DNA from: a virus
IMG/VR virus record: IMGVR_UViG_3300017971_000072
Span: 1-52,362 of that record
Length of the DNA stretch: 52,362 nt
Reading direction: 5' to 3' (one strand)
Position numbers and translations under genes: made by a program. The notes beneath the pieces were generated by a model. It did not search any database. It had not been told where the DNA came from and worked only from the letters and a program-made list of their open reading frames with translations. Each line of letters begins with the position of its first letter. The stretch's first letter is position 1. Positions 32,401 to 39,032 of this stretch are shown here, in pieces.

Positions 32401-34194
32401 GATACGCTTCAGAATCTCGGAATCGTTACGCGGGTCTTCAGGGGACTAAACAAGGCGGTCAAGATCGGGGCAACGCGAGCCAATCCTGACTTCATTCTCA
32501 CGAACGCTCTACGCGATCTGCAAACTTTCCTGATACAGGGAGAAAGGGGACTACGTGGTGTATTCGACCCAGCACATTGGGCGACGGCCTACGTCCTATC
32601 TGAAATGCGCGCCGCATCTGGAGAGGTAGGCGATCCGGTTGTGCGACTCTATAAGCGGATGGGCGGTGAGCTATCCACCTACACTGGCCTCGACCGCGAC
32701 AGACTCAGAAAAGGGGTGCGCCGCGCTAGAGCCGGCCGCCAAGATTACCTAGCGACTGGCTTGAATATCGCCGGGACGCCAGAGGTTGCTTCCCGGCTCG
32801 CGGAGTTCGCGCAGGTGCTCCATCGCGAGGGCTGGCTTGATCGTGCCAAGCGCGGCGAGACACCTCCGATGCCTGTACTTATTCGGGCGATCAACGCCGC
32901 ACATGATGTGACAGTGGATTTCCGGCGCATGGGCAAGTGGGGCCGGTATCTCAACTACTACATCCCGTTCCTGAACGCTCAGCTCGAAGGTTTCGACAAG
33001 ACGGTCAGGACATTCAGAAAGTATCCGGGGCGGACAGCCTTGCGTGTTGTGATGAATCGTATCCCGCTAGCGCTGACTTACTGGTGGTTCCGGCATAACG
33101 ATGACGACTACCGGGAGCGGCCCGAGTGGCAGGACGGGTTCTGGACGTTCCCAGATGAAGATGGCAACCCAATCGTCCGTATTCCGAAGCCACACGAATG
33201 GGGCCTCATTGACTCGGCTATCGAGCGAATGCTAGATGCAATATACGAGAAGGACCCTGAGCCAATTGAGCGGTGGTTTAAGCAGGCTATCGGAACAGTG
33301 CTGCCGAATAACTATCCGGCCGGTATCACGCCGTTGTTCGAGACGATGTTTAATTATTCCTCGTTCGGCAATAGGCCAGTTGTTTCGAGACGACTCCAGA
33401 AACTCGAACCTGTCGATCAATACTACGATCACACAACGAAACTCGCCAGGCAGGCTGCAATGTTCCTTTATGAATACAGCCGCGAACGTGTGAATCTCAG
33501 CCCGGCGAAGATCGATCATTTAGCGGACGGCCTAACGGGCGGCGGGTACCGGAGGTTAGTTAAGCCGGTCGAGAAAGTGGCTGGCAGCGAGGAGGAGTGG
33601 GCGGCGAGCGATGTGCCTGGTTTGGGACAGGTGACATTCAGGGGGGATTACGCAAAATCAGTAGACGACTTCTACGCCGAGCGCGGGCGCCTCGCTCAGC
33701 GCCACGAATCGAACCGGCTACTGGAAAAGCGAGGCAAACCAAAACGAGAGGAAGACCTACCTCGATGGCGTCGCTTCGAGGCAGTGTCCTCGCTGATGAC
33801 TCAAATGTTGAATGAGGCGAAGGCCGGCAGCGCAGAGGAACGCCGCGTGACCGATCTGGCCCTGACGGGTCTGGCGCGTAAGGCACTGGACCGCGAACCG
33901 CTAGAGCGGTATCCGAATCCGCTGGCCGACCCAAGCGGGCTCCCGGAGGTCGTAGCCAAGGTGGTCCGTGACCATATCGGCATGAAGGCTTCCACAGCCT
34001 CCCGGAATATCCGCGGACCGCGTGGATGGATTAACCCGAAGACCAAAGAGACAGTCGAGTCAGCCAGGCAGTACCTCCGTGACATGGATGTGCCGGCCAA
34101 TGAGGCTGCCAAGGCTGCATTCACACGAATGCTGACGCAAGGATATAAGCGGAACACTGCGATGGAGCGTGCGAGAAACTTAGGTAACCTGTAG
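29446..34194 (+). CDS. Giant LPD38-type internal virion/ejection protein with zincin-like motif
   Basis: 1,582 residues. The N-terminus has two tandem copies of GGVD-DVLRWAD-Y. A glycine/alanine-rich helical part (residues ~80-300) could interact with membranes. Residues ~300-450 are a proline/alanine/glutamate-rich linker. AVHEAIGHYLD (His520, Glu521, His525) resembles the HExxGH motif of zincins found in large phage polyvalent proteins; its spacing is one residue longer than HExxH. NPDFILTNALRDLQTFL and the following ~350 residues match the LPD38 domain of such proteins. Likely injected with the genome and acting on the envelope or early host targets. Confidence 0.75.
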   Translation: MPLDLSLLELDARKKVRRAGGVDADVLRWADEYTETHRTGGVDLDVLRWADKYIEEAPEEELRPKLTPAEREEALRRAEEERLLAQAHKELGETALPSVRAYSIEAGADIVSPLARLAGKGEYADRMVRWADAIEQAQQKREVGGLIPDVLQRGVRGAGRSLTSMAGAGMVGGPYAAIGVAAGQETNRAITEGKDAGLRGTELAGYAVSQGVIEAAPAMVMQRVGLGGTESLVAGKQAVASGVREALKRMGMAVAEEVPEELVTEIGHAVAAKVAGVDPESLTKDSLRQIVEDTTVQTVLTVGMAGAPGVARAAQSRRAAAREAEIVAHAEEKRAPSRKTWKRWGMDPEAGKSAKQRREVTQHLATMLKAVREAATQLTEAPVAPVAETTQEPAMGAEAASEPPAATEQESAALESAAGQPIAPEVTTTPAKKPAVVPQEEAEPAVVRQVGPIEHDFPAEVKGTGERVSAREVVRRIGQIWGVPIREGRVGGRRGGIFKMKPQVARLARGEEASGAVAVHEAIGHYLDSETRILKGDIPKAALAELGQFDYDQTKQRASEGLSEYLRGYLTGGIEIARGGIDVRAQAPEFTRHFEAWLDKHPDIKQKMVATKPLFDAYRRAGAVGRVKGQISKTGRDVAEIQPPLKKRVNEWKELLYTRIKEEGRPVARFVEEAKKRGYIPGKETDPFEDYSALRQIGPHFAANAIEHGVFRLSDHQMIGPSLIEALAEIEDDEDYENFVAWAYARHAVESWSKGKDPGITLQDAQETQKQLYDPRYERAAAKITAFNDALIDVLVDSGALEVAEAAKIKGYYQTYIPLRRARRRGGVGGGRKLVDLSKPLRGRSGSGLQIIDPLEATLSRAIQLYERAAKQVVTDKIVRVARETKGLGIWVERVPTKNLPTKFTISEIKDQLSGILADEFGEGGFTKEEIDTILSQVNPYTALTVWRPDLMTDKSGEPIARIMIDGQQQFYQLHPELHKSLGGLDTLQNLGIVTRVFRGLNKAVKIGATRANPDFILTNALRDLQTFLIQGERGLRGVFDPAHWATAYVLSEMRAASGEVGDPVVRLYKRMGGELSTYTGLDRDRLRKGVRRARAGRQDYLATGLNIAGTPEVASRLAEFAQVLHREGWLDRAKRGETPPMPVLIRAINAAHDVTVDFRRMGKWGRYLNYYIPFLNAQLEGFDKTVRTFRKYPGRTALRVVMNRIPLALTYWWFRHNDDDYRERPEWQDGFWTFPDEDGNPIVRIPKPHEWGLIDSAIERMLDAIYEKDPEPIERWFKQAIGTVLPNNYPAGITPLFETMFNYSSFGNRPVVSRRLQKLEPVDQYYDHTTKLARQAAMFLYEYSRERVNLSPAKIDHLADGLTGGGYRRLVKPVEKVAGSEEEWAASDVPGLGQVTFRGDYAKSVDDFYAERGRLAQRHESNRLLEKRGKPKREEDLPRWRRFEAVSSLMTQMLNEAKAGSAEERRVTDLALTGLARKALDREPLERYPNPLADPSGLPEVVAKVVRDHIGMKASTASRNIRGPRGWINPKTKETVESARQYLRDMDVPANEAAKAAFTRMLTQGYKRNTAMERARNLGNL

Positions 34195-34214
34195 TAACCC
34201 CGAGGAGTAGCACC

Positions 34215-34589
34215 ATGAAACTGCTGCAACTACTGAACATTGTTCGCCGCATTCCGATTCGTGCGCTGATGGATACGCCGGATGATTTCCGTGACATGAA
34301 GCAAGTCCGCCCATGGGCGATGGCTGTCGTGGACACGCTGCAAGTGCTCGCCGAGTATTCGGTGACTGAGCTGGACGACCAAGCGCTCGCGTTCGTTGAG
34401 CAAGTCCTGAGTAATGCCGAAGTCTGGGATGCGCTTGATGCGCTGACTGCGAAGATCGAGCTTACGGCCACAAAGAATGGCATTGAAAAGTGCGCATTCA
34501 ATCCGATGTGGATTCTCTTCGCAATCCAGGCCGCCCAGGTGTTGCTGAAGATGCTTCGTGAGCGTCGTCAGTTGCGTACCGCTGCATAA
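34215..34589 (+). CDS. Hypothetical helical protein
   Basis: 124 residues. IRALMDTPDDFRDMKQVRPWA and ELDDQALAFVEQVLSN suggest an all-helical domain. The C-terminus (FNPMWILFAIQAAQVLLKML) is an amphipathic or membrane-facing helix with a basic end. It begins the possible envelope/lysis cassette after the ejection protein. GAGGAG precedes the ATG. Confidence 0.6.
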   Translation: MKLLQLLNIVRRIPIRALMDTPDDFRDMKQVRPWAMAVVDTLQVLAEYSVTELDDQALAFVEQVLSNAEVWDALDALTAKIELTATKNGIEKCAFNPMWILFAIQAAQVLLKMLRERRQLRTAA

Positions 34590-34603
34590 GAAAGGAGGGG
34601 CAG

Positions 34604-35572
34604 ATGAAGAGGCTTTTTCTGGCTGTCTGGGTGCTGGCTGTGCTGGCTTTCGCCGGCTGCCCAGACAATAGTGATGTGTGGCCAGTCGAAGATTGGCAGA
34701 TCGAAACTCCCGTGGAAACTCCCGTGGAGCCAGCGCCGCCGGTCGAAGACCCGACTGACGAGTACGGCTACTATCTCGATGCTTGCTGCCGGGTGTACGC
34801 TGGAAACAGCGGTGGTTCCGGTACATGCTTTAAGATCGATGAGCAGTTCGTCTATATCCTGACGTGCCGACACGTCGCCGGAAGCAACAAGACGGCCAAA
34901 GTCGAGTTCTGGGTGGACGGAGTAGTCAGTAAGAAGTACCCAGCGAAAGTCGTGCGCGTTCTGAAAGTTGATGCCGCCGTACTCACTGTGGAGCGCAAGC
35001 TATTTGAGGTACTGCCTAACGCAATCCCGGTCGCAAGAGAAGGAGTAAAATCTGGTGACGTGATTATATCTGTTGGCTGCCCTGGTCTGAGCTGGCAATC
35101 GCTATTCGAGGGTCACGTACTCGGAGAAGTTGGCATGTCCAAGAACTACAATGGAGGCGTTACGAGCTTTACGTTTGTACCTCCACCAAAAGGTGGACGA
35201 TCTGGCTCAGGCATTTTCATGGACGGTAAGATCGTTGGTATCCTCTGGGGTTCCGACAGAAAGAGTACCGGCTATGCCGTTCGGTGTGAGGACTTTGTAA
35301 AAGAAGTCGAATTGATTGGCAGCCGAGAGGATATGCTCGGATACTTCTTTACTGCCGATTGGTGTAATCATTGCAAGGAAGCTAAGGGGATCATCCAGGG
35401 ACTCATTGACTCTGGCCTCGGGATTCAGGTGCTCGACTATGATCACAACACTGTTCTTGCTGAGTTGTATGATATTGGCGCTCTCCCTGCTTATGTCAAT
35501 CGAAAAGGTGATACGCTGTCGGGAGTACGCTCGGCGGATGAGCTGAGAAGGTTCTATGAGGAGGGCCCCTAA
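34604..35572 (+). CDS. Lipoprotein: trypsin-like serine protease fused to thioredoxin-like domain
   Basis: 322 residues. Signal peptide MKRLFLAVWVLAVLAFAGC ends in a lipobox-like site with Cys19, so membrane anchoring is likely. A proline/glutamate linker (36-55) follows. The protease domain shows CRHVAG (His90), KVDAAVL (Asp123) and GGRSGSG (Ser200), the trypsin/HtrA-type triad. Residues about 242-322 are thioredoxin-like, with FFTADWCNHCK (Cys254, Cys257) and a cis-proline site ALPAYV. Both active sites look intact. AAGGAGGGG precedes the ATG; the next gene overlaps by one base. It would act outside the inner membrane on envelope proteins or disulfides. I know no phage family with this fusion. 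Confidence 0.8.
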   Translation: MKRLFLAVWVLAVLAFAGCPDNSDVWPVEDWQIETPVETPVEPAPPVEDPTDEYGYYLDACCRVYAGNSGGSGTCFKIDEQFVYILTCRHVAGSNKTAKVEFWVDGVVSKKYPAKVVRVLKVDAAVLTVERKLFEVLPNAIPVAREGVKSGDVIISVGCPGLSWQSLFEGHVLGEVGMSKNYNGGVTSFTFVPPPKGGRSGSGIFMDGKIVGILWGSDRKSTGYAVRCEDFVKEVELIGSREDMLGYFFTADWCNHCKEAKGIIQGLIDSGLGIQVLDYDHNTVLAELYDIGALPAYVNRKGDTLSGVRSADELRRFYEEGP

Positions 35573-35841
35573 TGCGGTTCGCAGCCTACAGCGTCCTCTC
35601 ATCTACGGCTTTGCTGGCCGCCGCGGACGCCGCGGGCCCGGCGGCCGGACTCGCTCCGCTCGTCGTCCAGGGCGGCGCCTTGGCGATCCTCGGGAGCGTC
35701 GTCTGGTATCTGCTAACTAAGACCTTCCCGGCCCACACGGCGGCCCTGAAGGACCAGCGGGAGGCATTCCTTCGGACGCTGGAGGCGGAGCGCAAGGAGA
35801 CTCGCGATCTAATCACGGCACTCGTTGGCCGCGATCGTTGA
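35572..35841 (+). CDS. Holin-like membrane protein with charged tail
   Basis: 89 residues. A signal-like hydrophobic start (YSVLSSTALLAAADAAG), one clear transmembrane helix (LVVQGGALAILGSVVWYLLT) and a charged helical C-terminus (EAFLRTLEAERKETRDL). The build resembles class II-type holins or phage membrane accessory proteins. One-base overlap with the protease-thioredoxin lipoprotein suggests they work together. Confidence 0.6.
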   Translation: MRFAAYSVLSSTALLAAADAAGPAAGLAPLVVQGGALAILGSVVWYLLTKTFPAHTAALKDQREAFLRTLEAERKETRDLITALVGRDR

Positions 35842-35869
35842 CACAGACATTCCAGCTCGTCCGGATTTC

Positions 35870-35900
35870 GAGCCGGCCAACGATTGGCCGGCTCATTCTT
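35870..35900 (+). terminator. Terminator-like hairpin ending the late operon
   Basis: GAGCCGGCC (35870-35878) and GGCCGGCTC (35886-35894) form a perfect 9-bp stem with a 7-base loop, followed by ATTCTTT. It lies 29 bases after the stop at 35841 and probably ends the late transcript. Confidence 0.6.
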
Positions 35901-35913
35901 TGCGCGGTATACT
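35884..35913 (+). promoter_or_regulatory. Candidate promoter for the secreted-protein gene
   Basis: TTGGCC (35884-35889), 18-base spacer, TATACT (35908-35913). The -10 box is good; the -35 overlaps the terminator stem and is weak. The gene at 35949 starts 36 bases after the -10 box. Confidence 0.4.
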
Positions 35914-35948
35914 TGAGTGGGGCAATGACCCAAGAAAGAGGCGACGAC

Positions 35949-36422
35949 ATGAGGCGGTATGTATTGATAGTGGTCGTGCTCGTTGCAGTGTTTACGCGTT
36001 TCGCACCGGCAGAGGAAAACGCTTCTGTATACTTGAATCGTCATCGGCTTCGTGGCCTTGAACATGTGTCTGTGTGGATTGATGACGGGAATGCAAAGCA
36101 GAAAGACCAACTGATAGCCGAAGTTATAGCTAGGCTGCGGCTTGTCGGAATCAAAGCCACTTCCGCGTATGATTCAGCGGCCGACGCACCGATATTGATG
36201 CTTGGGCGACTCAACGCCAGACTCGTTGAATTCGGTCAGTTCGAGCGAAGCGTTGACCGTGAGCGGGTCGCACGCGAGCTGCCGGCCACGACCTGGGCGT
36301 CTCGCCAATATCGCTCAACTCACGGAAACTGGCAGTCTGTTCGTGACACCGCTCACCTGGCAACCAAGGAGTTCATTGAAGACTGGATTGCCGCTAATCT
36401 CACACTGCCTGATGCCGAATAG
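35949..36422 (+). CDS. Secreted protein, unknown
   Basis: 157 residues. The signal peptide RRYVLIVVVLVAVFTRFAPA is clear. The mature part has VSVWIDDGNAKQKDQLIAEV and VARELPATTWASRQYRSTHG, with no known enzyme motif. It has its own promoter-like sequence, so it could be expressed from the prophage (conversion or superinfection immunity) rather than only late. A 22-bp palindrome covers its stop codon. Could alternatively be a periplasmic lysis factor. Confidence 0.55.
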   Translation: MRRYVLIVVVLVAVFTRFAPAEENASVYLNRHRLRGLEHVSVWIDDGNAKQKDQLIAEVIARLRLVGIKATSAYDSAADAPILMLGRLNARLVEFGQFERSVDRERVARELPATTWASRQYRSTHGNWQSVRDTAHLATKEFIEDWIAANLTLPDAE

Positions 36423-36435
36423 CGCGCTATTCGGC
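36414..36435. repeat. 22-bp perfect palindrome over a stop codon
   Basis: GCCGAATAGCG is followed directly by its reverse complement. It includes the TAG stop (36420-36422) of the preceding gene. As RNA it would fold into a hairpin with a small loop and may end that transcript; as DNA it could bind a dimer. Confidence 0.6.
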
Positions 36436-36764
36436 GAGCAAACAGCGCGGGTGTCAAGACACCCGGTACCTGGCAAAATCTGCTCATTTCTGTCACTTAC
36501 GGCGATTCAGGCCGTCGCCGTAAGTCTTTGTGTGACAAGCACTTTACTGTAATGCCAAAGAAAACAGTTGCAGGTGTTGGGATCGGAGGATATACTTGAA
36601 TGGTGCGCCGACACCTGTTGACAAACAAGGCTTTATGTGAACCGGGCAAGTCGGCTAAACAACGAAAGACACCCGTTTGACACCCAGCCGTTCTGTAGTG
36701 GTAGTCAATCAAGGAAAGACTGCCGCCAAAACAAGGTACACTTGATAATCGGGATGCAATTGCG
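36423..36764. other. Repeat-rich region upstream of integrase, candidate attP
   Basis: No gene in these 342 bases. It holds a hairpin CGGGTGTC-AA-GACACCCG (36448-36465); an 11-bp inverted repeat ACTTACGGCGA/TCGCCGTAAGT with a 9-base spacer (36495-36525); and scattered GACACC(C)G and TTGACA(C) motifs (around 36610-36622 and 36668-36684) that could be integrase arm sites. Phage attachment sites usually adjoin the integrase gene, so attP most likely lies here. The core cannot be fixed without the host sequence. Confidence 0.5.
36568..36596 (+). promoter_or_regulatory. Candidate integrase promoter
   Basis: TTGCAG (36568-36573), 17-base spacer, TATACT (36591-36596). Both boxes and the spacing fit a sigma-70-type promoter. 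The integrase ATG is 168 bases downstream, leaving a long leader within the repeat region. Confidence 0.5.
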
Positions 36765-37934
36765 ATGAATGCAGTAATGCAAAGACGAGTGCGAGAGTAT
36801 CGAGCCTGGAAGAAGGGGCACCCGAGCTACCCACTAACCGTCCACCCGAGCGGTCGCTGGTCGAAGAAGATCCGCGGGAAGACTCACTACTTCGGTAAGC
36901 TCGACGACCCGCAAGCCGCGCTCAAGCTTTGGGACAGCGAACGAGAATACCTCGAAGCTGGCCTGGAGCCGCCGACCTGGAATGATGGCCTGACTGTTGG
37001 CGAGCTGGCCGCCAGGCACCTGGCTGATGTGGACAGCAGGATCGCCGCCGGCCGGATGAAGTTCAGGTCGCGATCAGGTTACGCTGTGGCCGGCAAGTTG
37101 TTCGACGACGCTCGCCTCTCCGGGATGCCTGTTAGCTCTATCGGGCCCGAGCATTTCACCGTGCTTCAGAGCATCCTGGAGCGATCCGGGCGCGGCCTGC
37201 GGACCCAGAAGAACCTCATTATTGCCATCAAGGTCATTTTCAACTGGGGGCGGCAGATGGGGATGATCGATCGGGAAATTCGCTACGGCCCGCGGTTCGT
37301 GGCGCCGCCGCTCAATGCCATCGAGGCCGAGCAAGAGCAGAATGGTGCCTGTCGTTTCCTGGACCGGGAGCTGATTCTCACGGCGATGGATCGTGCAAAC
37401 CCCAAGATGAAGGTCGCGATTCTTCTTGGGATCAACTGCGGTTTCTACCCAGGAGATACTGTCGCCATCCCTATGGATCGCCTGCACCTGGACGGCGAGA
37501 TTCCCTACCACGACTTCCGGCGCGTCAAGAACAGCCAGCGCCGGATGGCAGCATTGTGGCCGGAGACAGTGGAGGCGATTCGGGATTACCGGGACAACCA
37601 TCGCAGGCCGGCCAACTCATTTGAGCAGCGATTACTGCTGTCCAGGTGGCGGGAGGGTTACGGGAAACGTGGGGGCCTTGTGCTACTAAAGTCGTTCAGC
37701 CTCTTACTGGACTCAATCGGGGATCGCCCCAGGGCAGTGAGCCTAGGGAGCCTACGTCACACGTACGGGACCGTTGTGGACCTCGTGCCAGATCAGGCCA
37801 TGATCGATCTAACGATGGGGCACACGAACAAGTCACTCCAGAAACGTGTCTATTCGCAACTCAATCTCCAAGAGCTAGAAAGGCTAGCAGTCGTCGCCGG
37901 CACAGTGCGGAATTGGCTGTTCAATGGAGGCTAA
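36765..37934 (+). CDS. int: Tyrosine recombinase integrase
   Basis: 389 residues. The N-terminal arm/SAM-like region has KKIRGKTHYFGKLDDPQAAL, a block I associate with planctomycete integrases. In the catalytic domain I see Lys255 (RRVKNSQRR), SLRHTYG (Arg331), MGHTNKSL (His352) and RVYSQL (Tyr363, nucleophile). The usual first catalytic arginine is missing: box I reads GINCGFYPGD with Phe227 in its place, a variation also present in planctomycete relatives as far as I recall. It would integrate the phage into the host chromosome. Neighbouring repeats and excisionase-like gene fit. Confidence 0.85.
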   Translation: MNAVMQRRVREYRAWKKGHPSYPLTVHPSGRWSKKIRGKTHYFGKLDDPQAALKLWDSEREYLEAGLEPPTWNDGLTVGELAARHLADVDSRIAAGRMKFRSRSGYAVAGKLFDDARLSGMPVSSIGPEHFTVLQSILERSGRGLRTQKNLIIAIKVIFNWGRQMGMIDREIRYGPRFVAPPLNAIEAEQEQNGACRFLDRELILTAMDRANPKMKVAILLGINCGFYPGDTVAIPMDRLHLDGEIPYHDFRRVKNSQRRMAALWPETVEAIRDYRDNHRRPANSFEQRLLLSRWREGYGKRGGLVLLKSFSLLLDSIGDRPRAVSLGSLRHTYGTVVDLVPDQAMIDLTMGHTNKSLQKRVYSQLNLQELERLAVVAGTVRNWLFNGG

Positions 37935-37945
37935 CGGAATTTGCC

Positions 37946-37974
37946 TTGACACTAAGCCTGTTGCGATGTATGCT
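37946..37974 (+). promoter_or_regulatory. Strong sigma-70-type promoter for the repressor-like gene
   Basis: TTGACA (37946-37951), 17-base spacer, TATGCT (37969-37974): near-consensus at both boxes. It lies 19-47 bases before the ATG at 37993, with AAGG in the short leader. A dedicated promoter suits a lysogeny regulator. Confidence 0.8.
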
Positions 37975-37992
37975 AGAGAAGAAGGTCGCAAC

Positions 37993-38241
37993 ATGAAAAA
38001 TGGAGCGTCGTACCAAATGCCTATGCCGCCTCGACTTCGCCGTGCCATCCGGAGAGAGATGTTTGAACGCGACATCTCTCAGCGCGAACTCGCCTCCAGG
38101 ACTGGACTCGCCGAAAGTACGATTTGCAATCTCCTCGGCGATAGCCCAGGTGACGTTAAGCTAAGTACGATCGAGGCTGTGGCTCGCGCCCTTGGCTGCG
38201 AACTGGATATTGAGCTAAAGGGCCTAGGCCCGCCAATCTGA
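37993..38241 (+). CDS. Xre-family helix-turn-helix regulator
   Basis: 82 residues from ATG 37993, the first start after the promoter. RDISQRELASRTGLAESTIC followed by VKLSTIEAVARALGCELDIE is a standard Xre/Cro-type HTH. It has its own strong promoter and terminator, one gene after the integrase, so it is the best candidate for the lysogeny repressor. It lacks a cleavable RecA-sensing domain, so induction would need another route. Targets could be the palindromes at 38720-38805 or 12946-12961. Confidence 0.8.
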   Translation: MKNGASYQMPMPPRLRRAIRREMFERDISQRELASRTGLAESTICNLLGDSPGDVKLSTIEAVARALGCELDIELKGLGPPI

Positions 38242-38252
38242 CAGGTACCGTA

Positions 38253-38279
38253 GGCGGCCCATTCGGGCCGCCTTTTTTT
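38253..38279 (+). terminator. Rho-independent terminator
   Basis: GGCGGCCC-ATTC-GGGCCGCC followed by seven T. An 8-bp stem, 4-base loop and T-run, 11 bases after the repressor stop. Confidence 0.9.
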
Positions 38280-38318
38280 GTTCTTGACTCCCCACTTCTG
38301 CGTTGATTCTGCGCCTGA

Positions 38319-38717
38319 ATGCAATTCGCCTTAACGGACAACGAGGCCGTTGAGTTTCTGCGGACCTCGATACGCCGTGACGACGGGATGCTCCTGATTG
38401 ACATTCCTGACTCGCATCTTGCCAGCGCAAATACCAGTCGGCCGCATCTCTCTTTCGCTAAGAATTCACGCACTGTTCACCATGGCAGCCAGAGTGCTCG
38501 GCTCTGGAATAAAGAGTTCGGTCTTCTTCAGTATATCTACGAGCATGGTCGCACGAGCTTCGAGGAGGCCCAGGACGCCGTATGGCATCGTAATGTTTCC
38601 GATGCCACGATACGTAAGACATGCTCGCGACTCTCAACACGACTTCTTGACGCCGACATTCCACTCGCGGTTCTCACGCGAAACGGCGGTATTCTTATCG
38701 AAGAAGTCCTTTCTTGA
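38319..38717 (+). CDS. Winged-helix DNA-binding protein (OmpR/PhoB C-terminal type)
   Basis: 132 residues. The C-terminal ~75 residues (LWNKEFGLLQYIYEHGRTSF, VSDATIRKTCSRLSTRLL, and then NGGILIEEV) follow the plan of response-regulator winged helices. The N-terminal ~55 residues are not a receiver domain. It lies between the repressor and excisionase-like genes, so a role in the lysis-lysogeny decision is likely. Confidence 0.65.
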   Translation: MQFALTDNEAVEFLRTSIRRDDGMLLIDIPDSHLASANTSRPHLSFAKNSRTVHHGSQSARLWNKEFGLLQYIYEHGRTSFEEAQDAVWHRNVSDATIRKTCSRLSTRLLDADIPLAVLTRNGGILIEEVLS

Positions 38718-38719
38718 TT

Positions 38720-38748
38720 TGTGACGCGATCACGTCACAGATGTGACG
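38720..38748. promoter_or_regulatory. Operator-like TGTGACG repeats
   Basis: TGTGACG (38720-38726) and CGTCACA (38733-38739) form a perfect inverted repeat with a 6-base spacer; a third direct half-site GTGACG follows at 38743. It lies just upstream of the nested palindrome and the excisionase-like gene. Confidence 0.5.
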
Positions 38749-38756
38749 CACCGACC

Positions 38757-38805
38757 TGATAGGATCGAAGTATCGACCCTTCGATACTCGTCTCCGATCC
38801 TATCA
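38757..38805. promoter_or_regulatory. 49-bp nested palindrome touching a start codon
   Basis: Outer arms TGATAGGATCG (38757-38767) and CGATCCTATCA (38795-38805) enclose inner arms AGTATCGA (38769-38776) and TCGATACT (38781-38788). All pair perfectly. The final A is the first base of the ATG at 38805. It leaves no room for a ribosome site, so the mRNA is either leaderless-like or the hairpin controls translation. As DNA it would be a strong two-tier operator. Confidence 0.7.
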
Positions 38806-39032
38806 TGCTTCTCACACTTTCTCAGGTCGCCGAGCAACTCGCCGTCTCTACGCACACGGTTCGCCGACTGATTGGCGGCGGGCATCTGGCGCACGTAAAC
38901 GTCTCGTCTGGCAAGCGGCAGAGTATCCGCGTTGACGAGGCCGACCTCCTTCTTTTCATTGCTGCCCGGCGGAAGGAACGCCAAGTGGATCAGCCGCCTC
39001 GTCGGCGGCATAGGCGGAGACGAATTCCATGA
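38805..39032 (+). CDS. Excisionase-like MerR-type HTH protein
   Basis: 75 residues. LTLSQVAEQLAVSTHTVRRL, GGHLAHVNVSSGKRQSIRV and DEADLLLFIAARR form a complete helix_turn_helix_17 (excisionase/AlpA-like) domain. A very basic tail (PPRRRHRRRR) follows. Close to integrase and behind a big palindrome, it is probably the excisionase or an early regulator. The start codon abuts the palindrome; no ribosome site is visible. Confidence 0.75.
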   Translation: MLLTLSQVAEQLAVSTHTVRRLIGGGHLAHVNVSSGKRQSIRVDEADLLLFIAARRKERQVDQPPRRRHRRRRIP

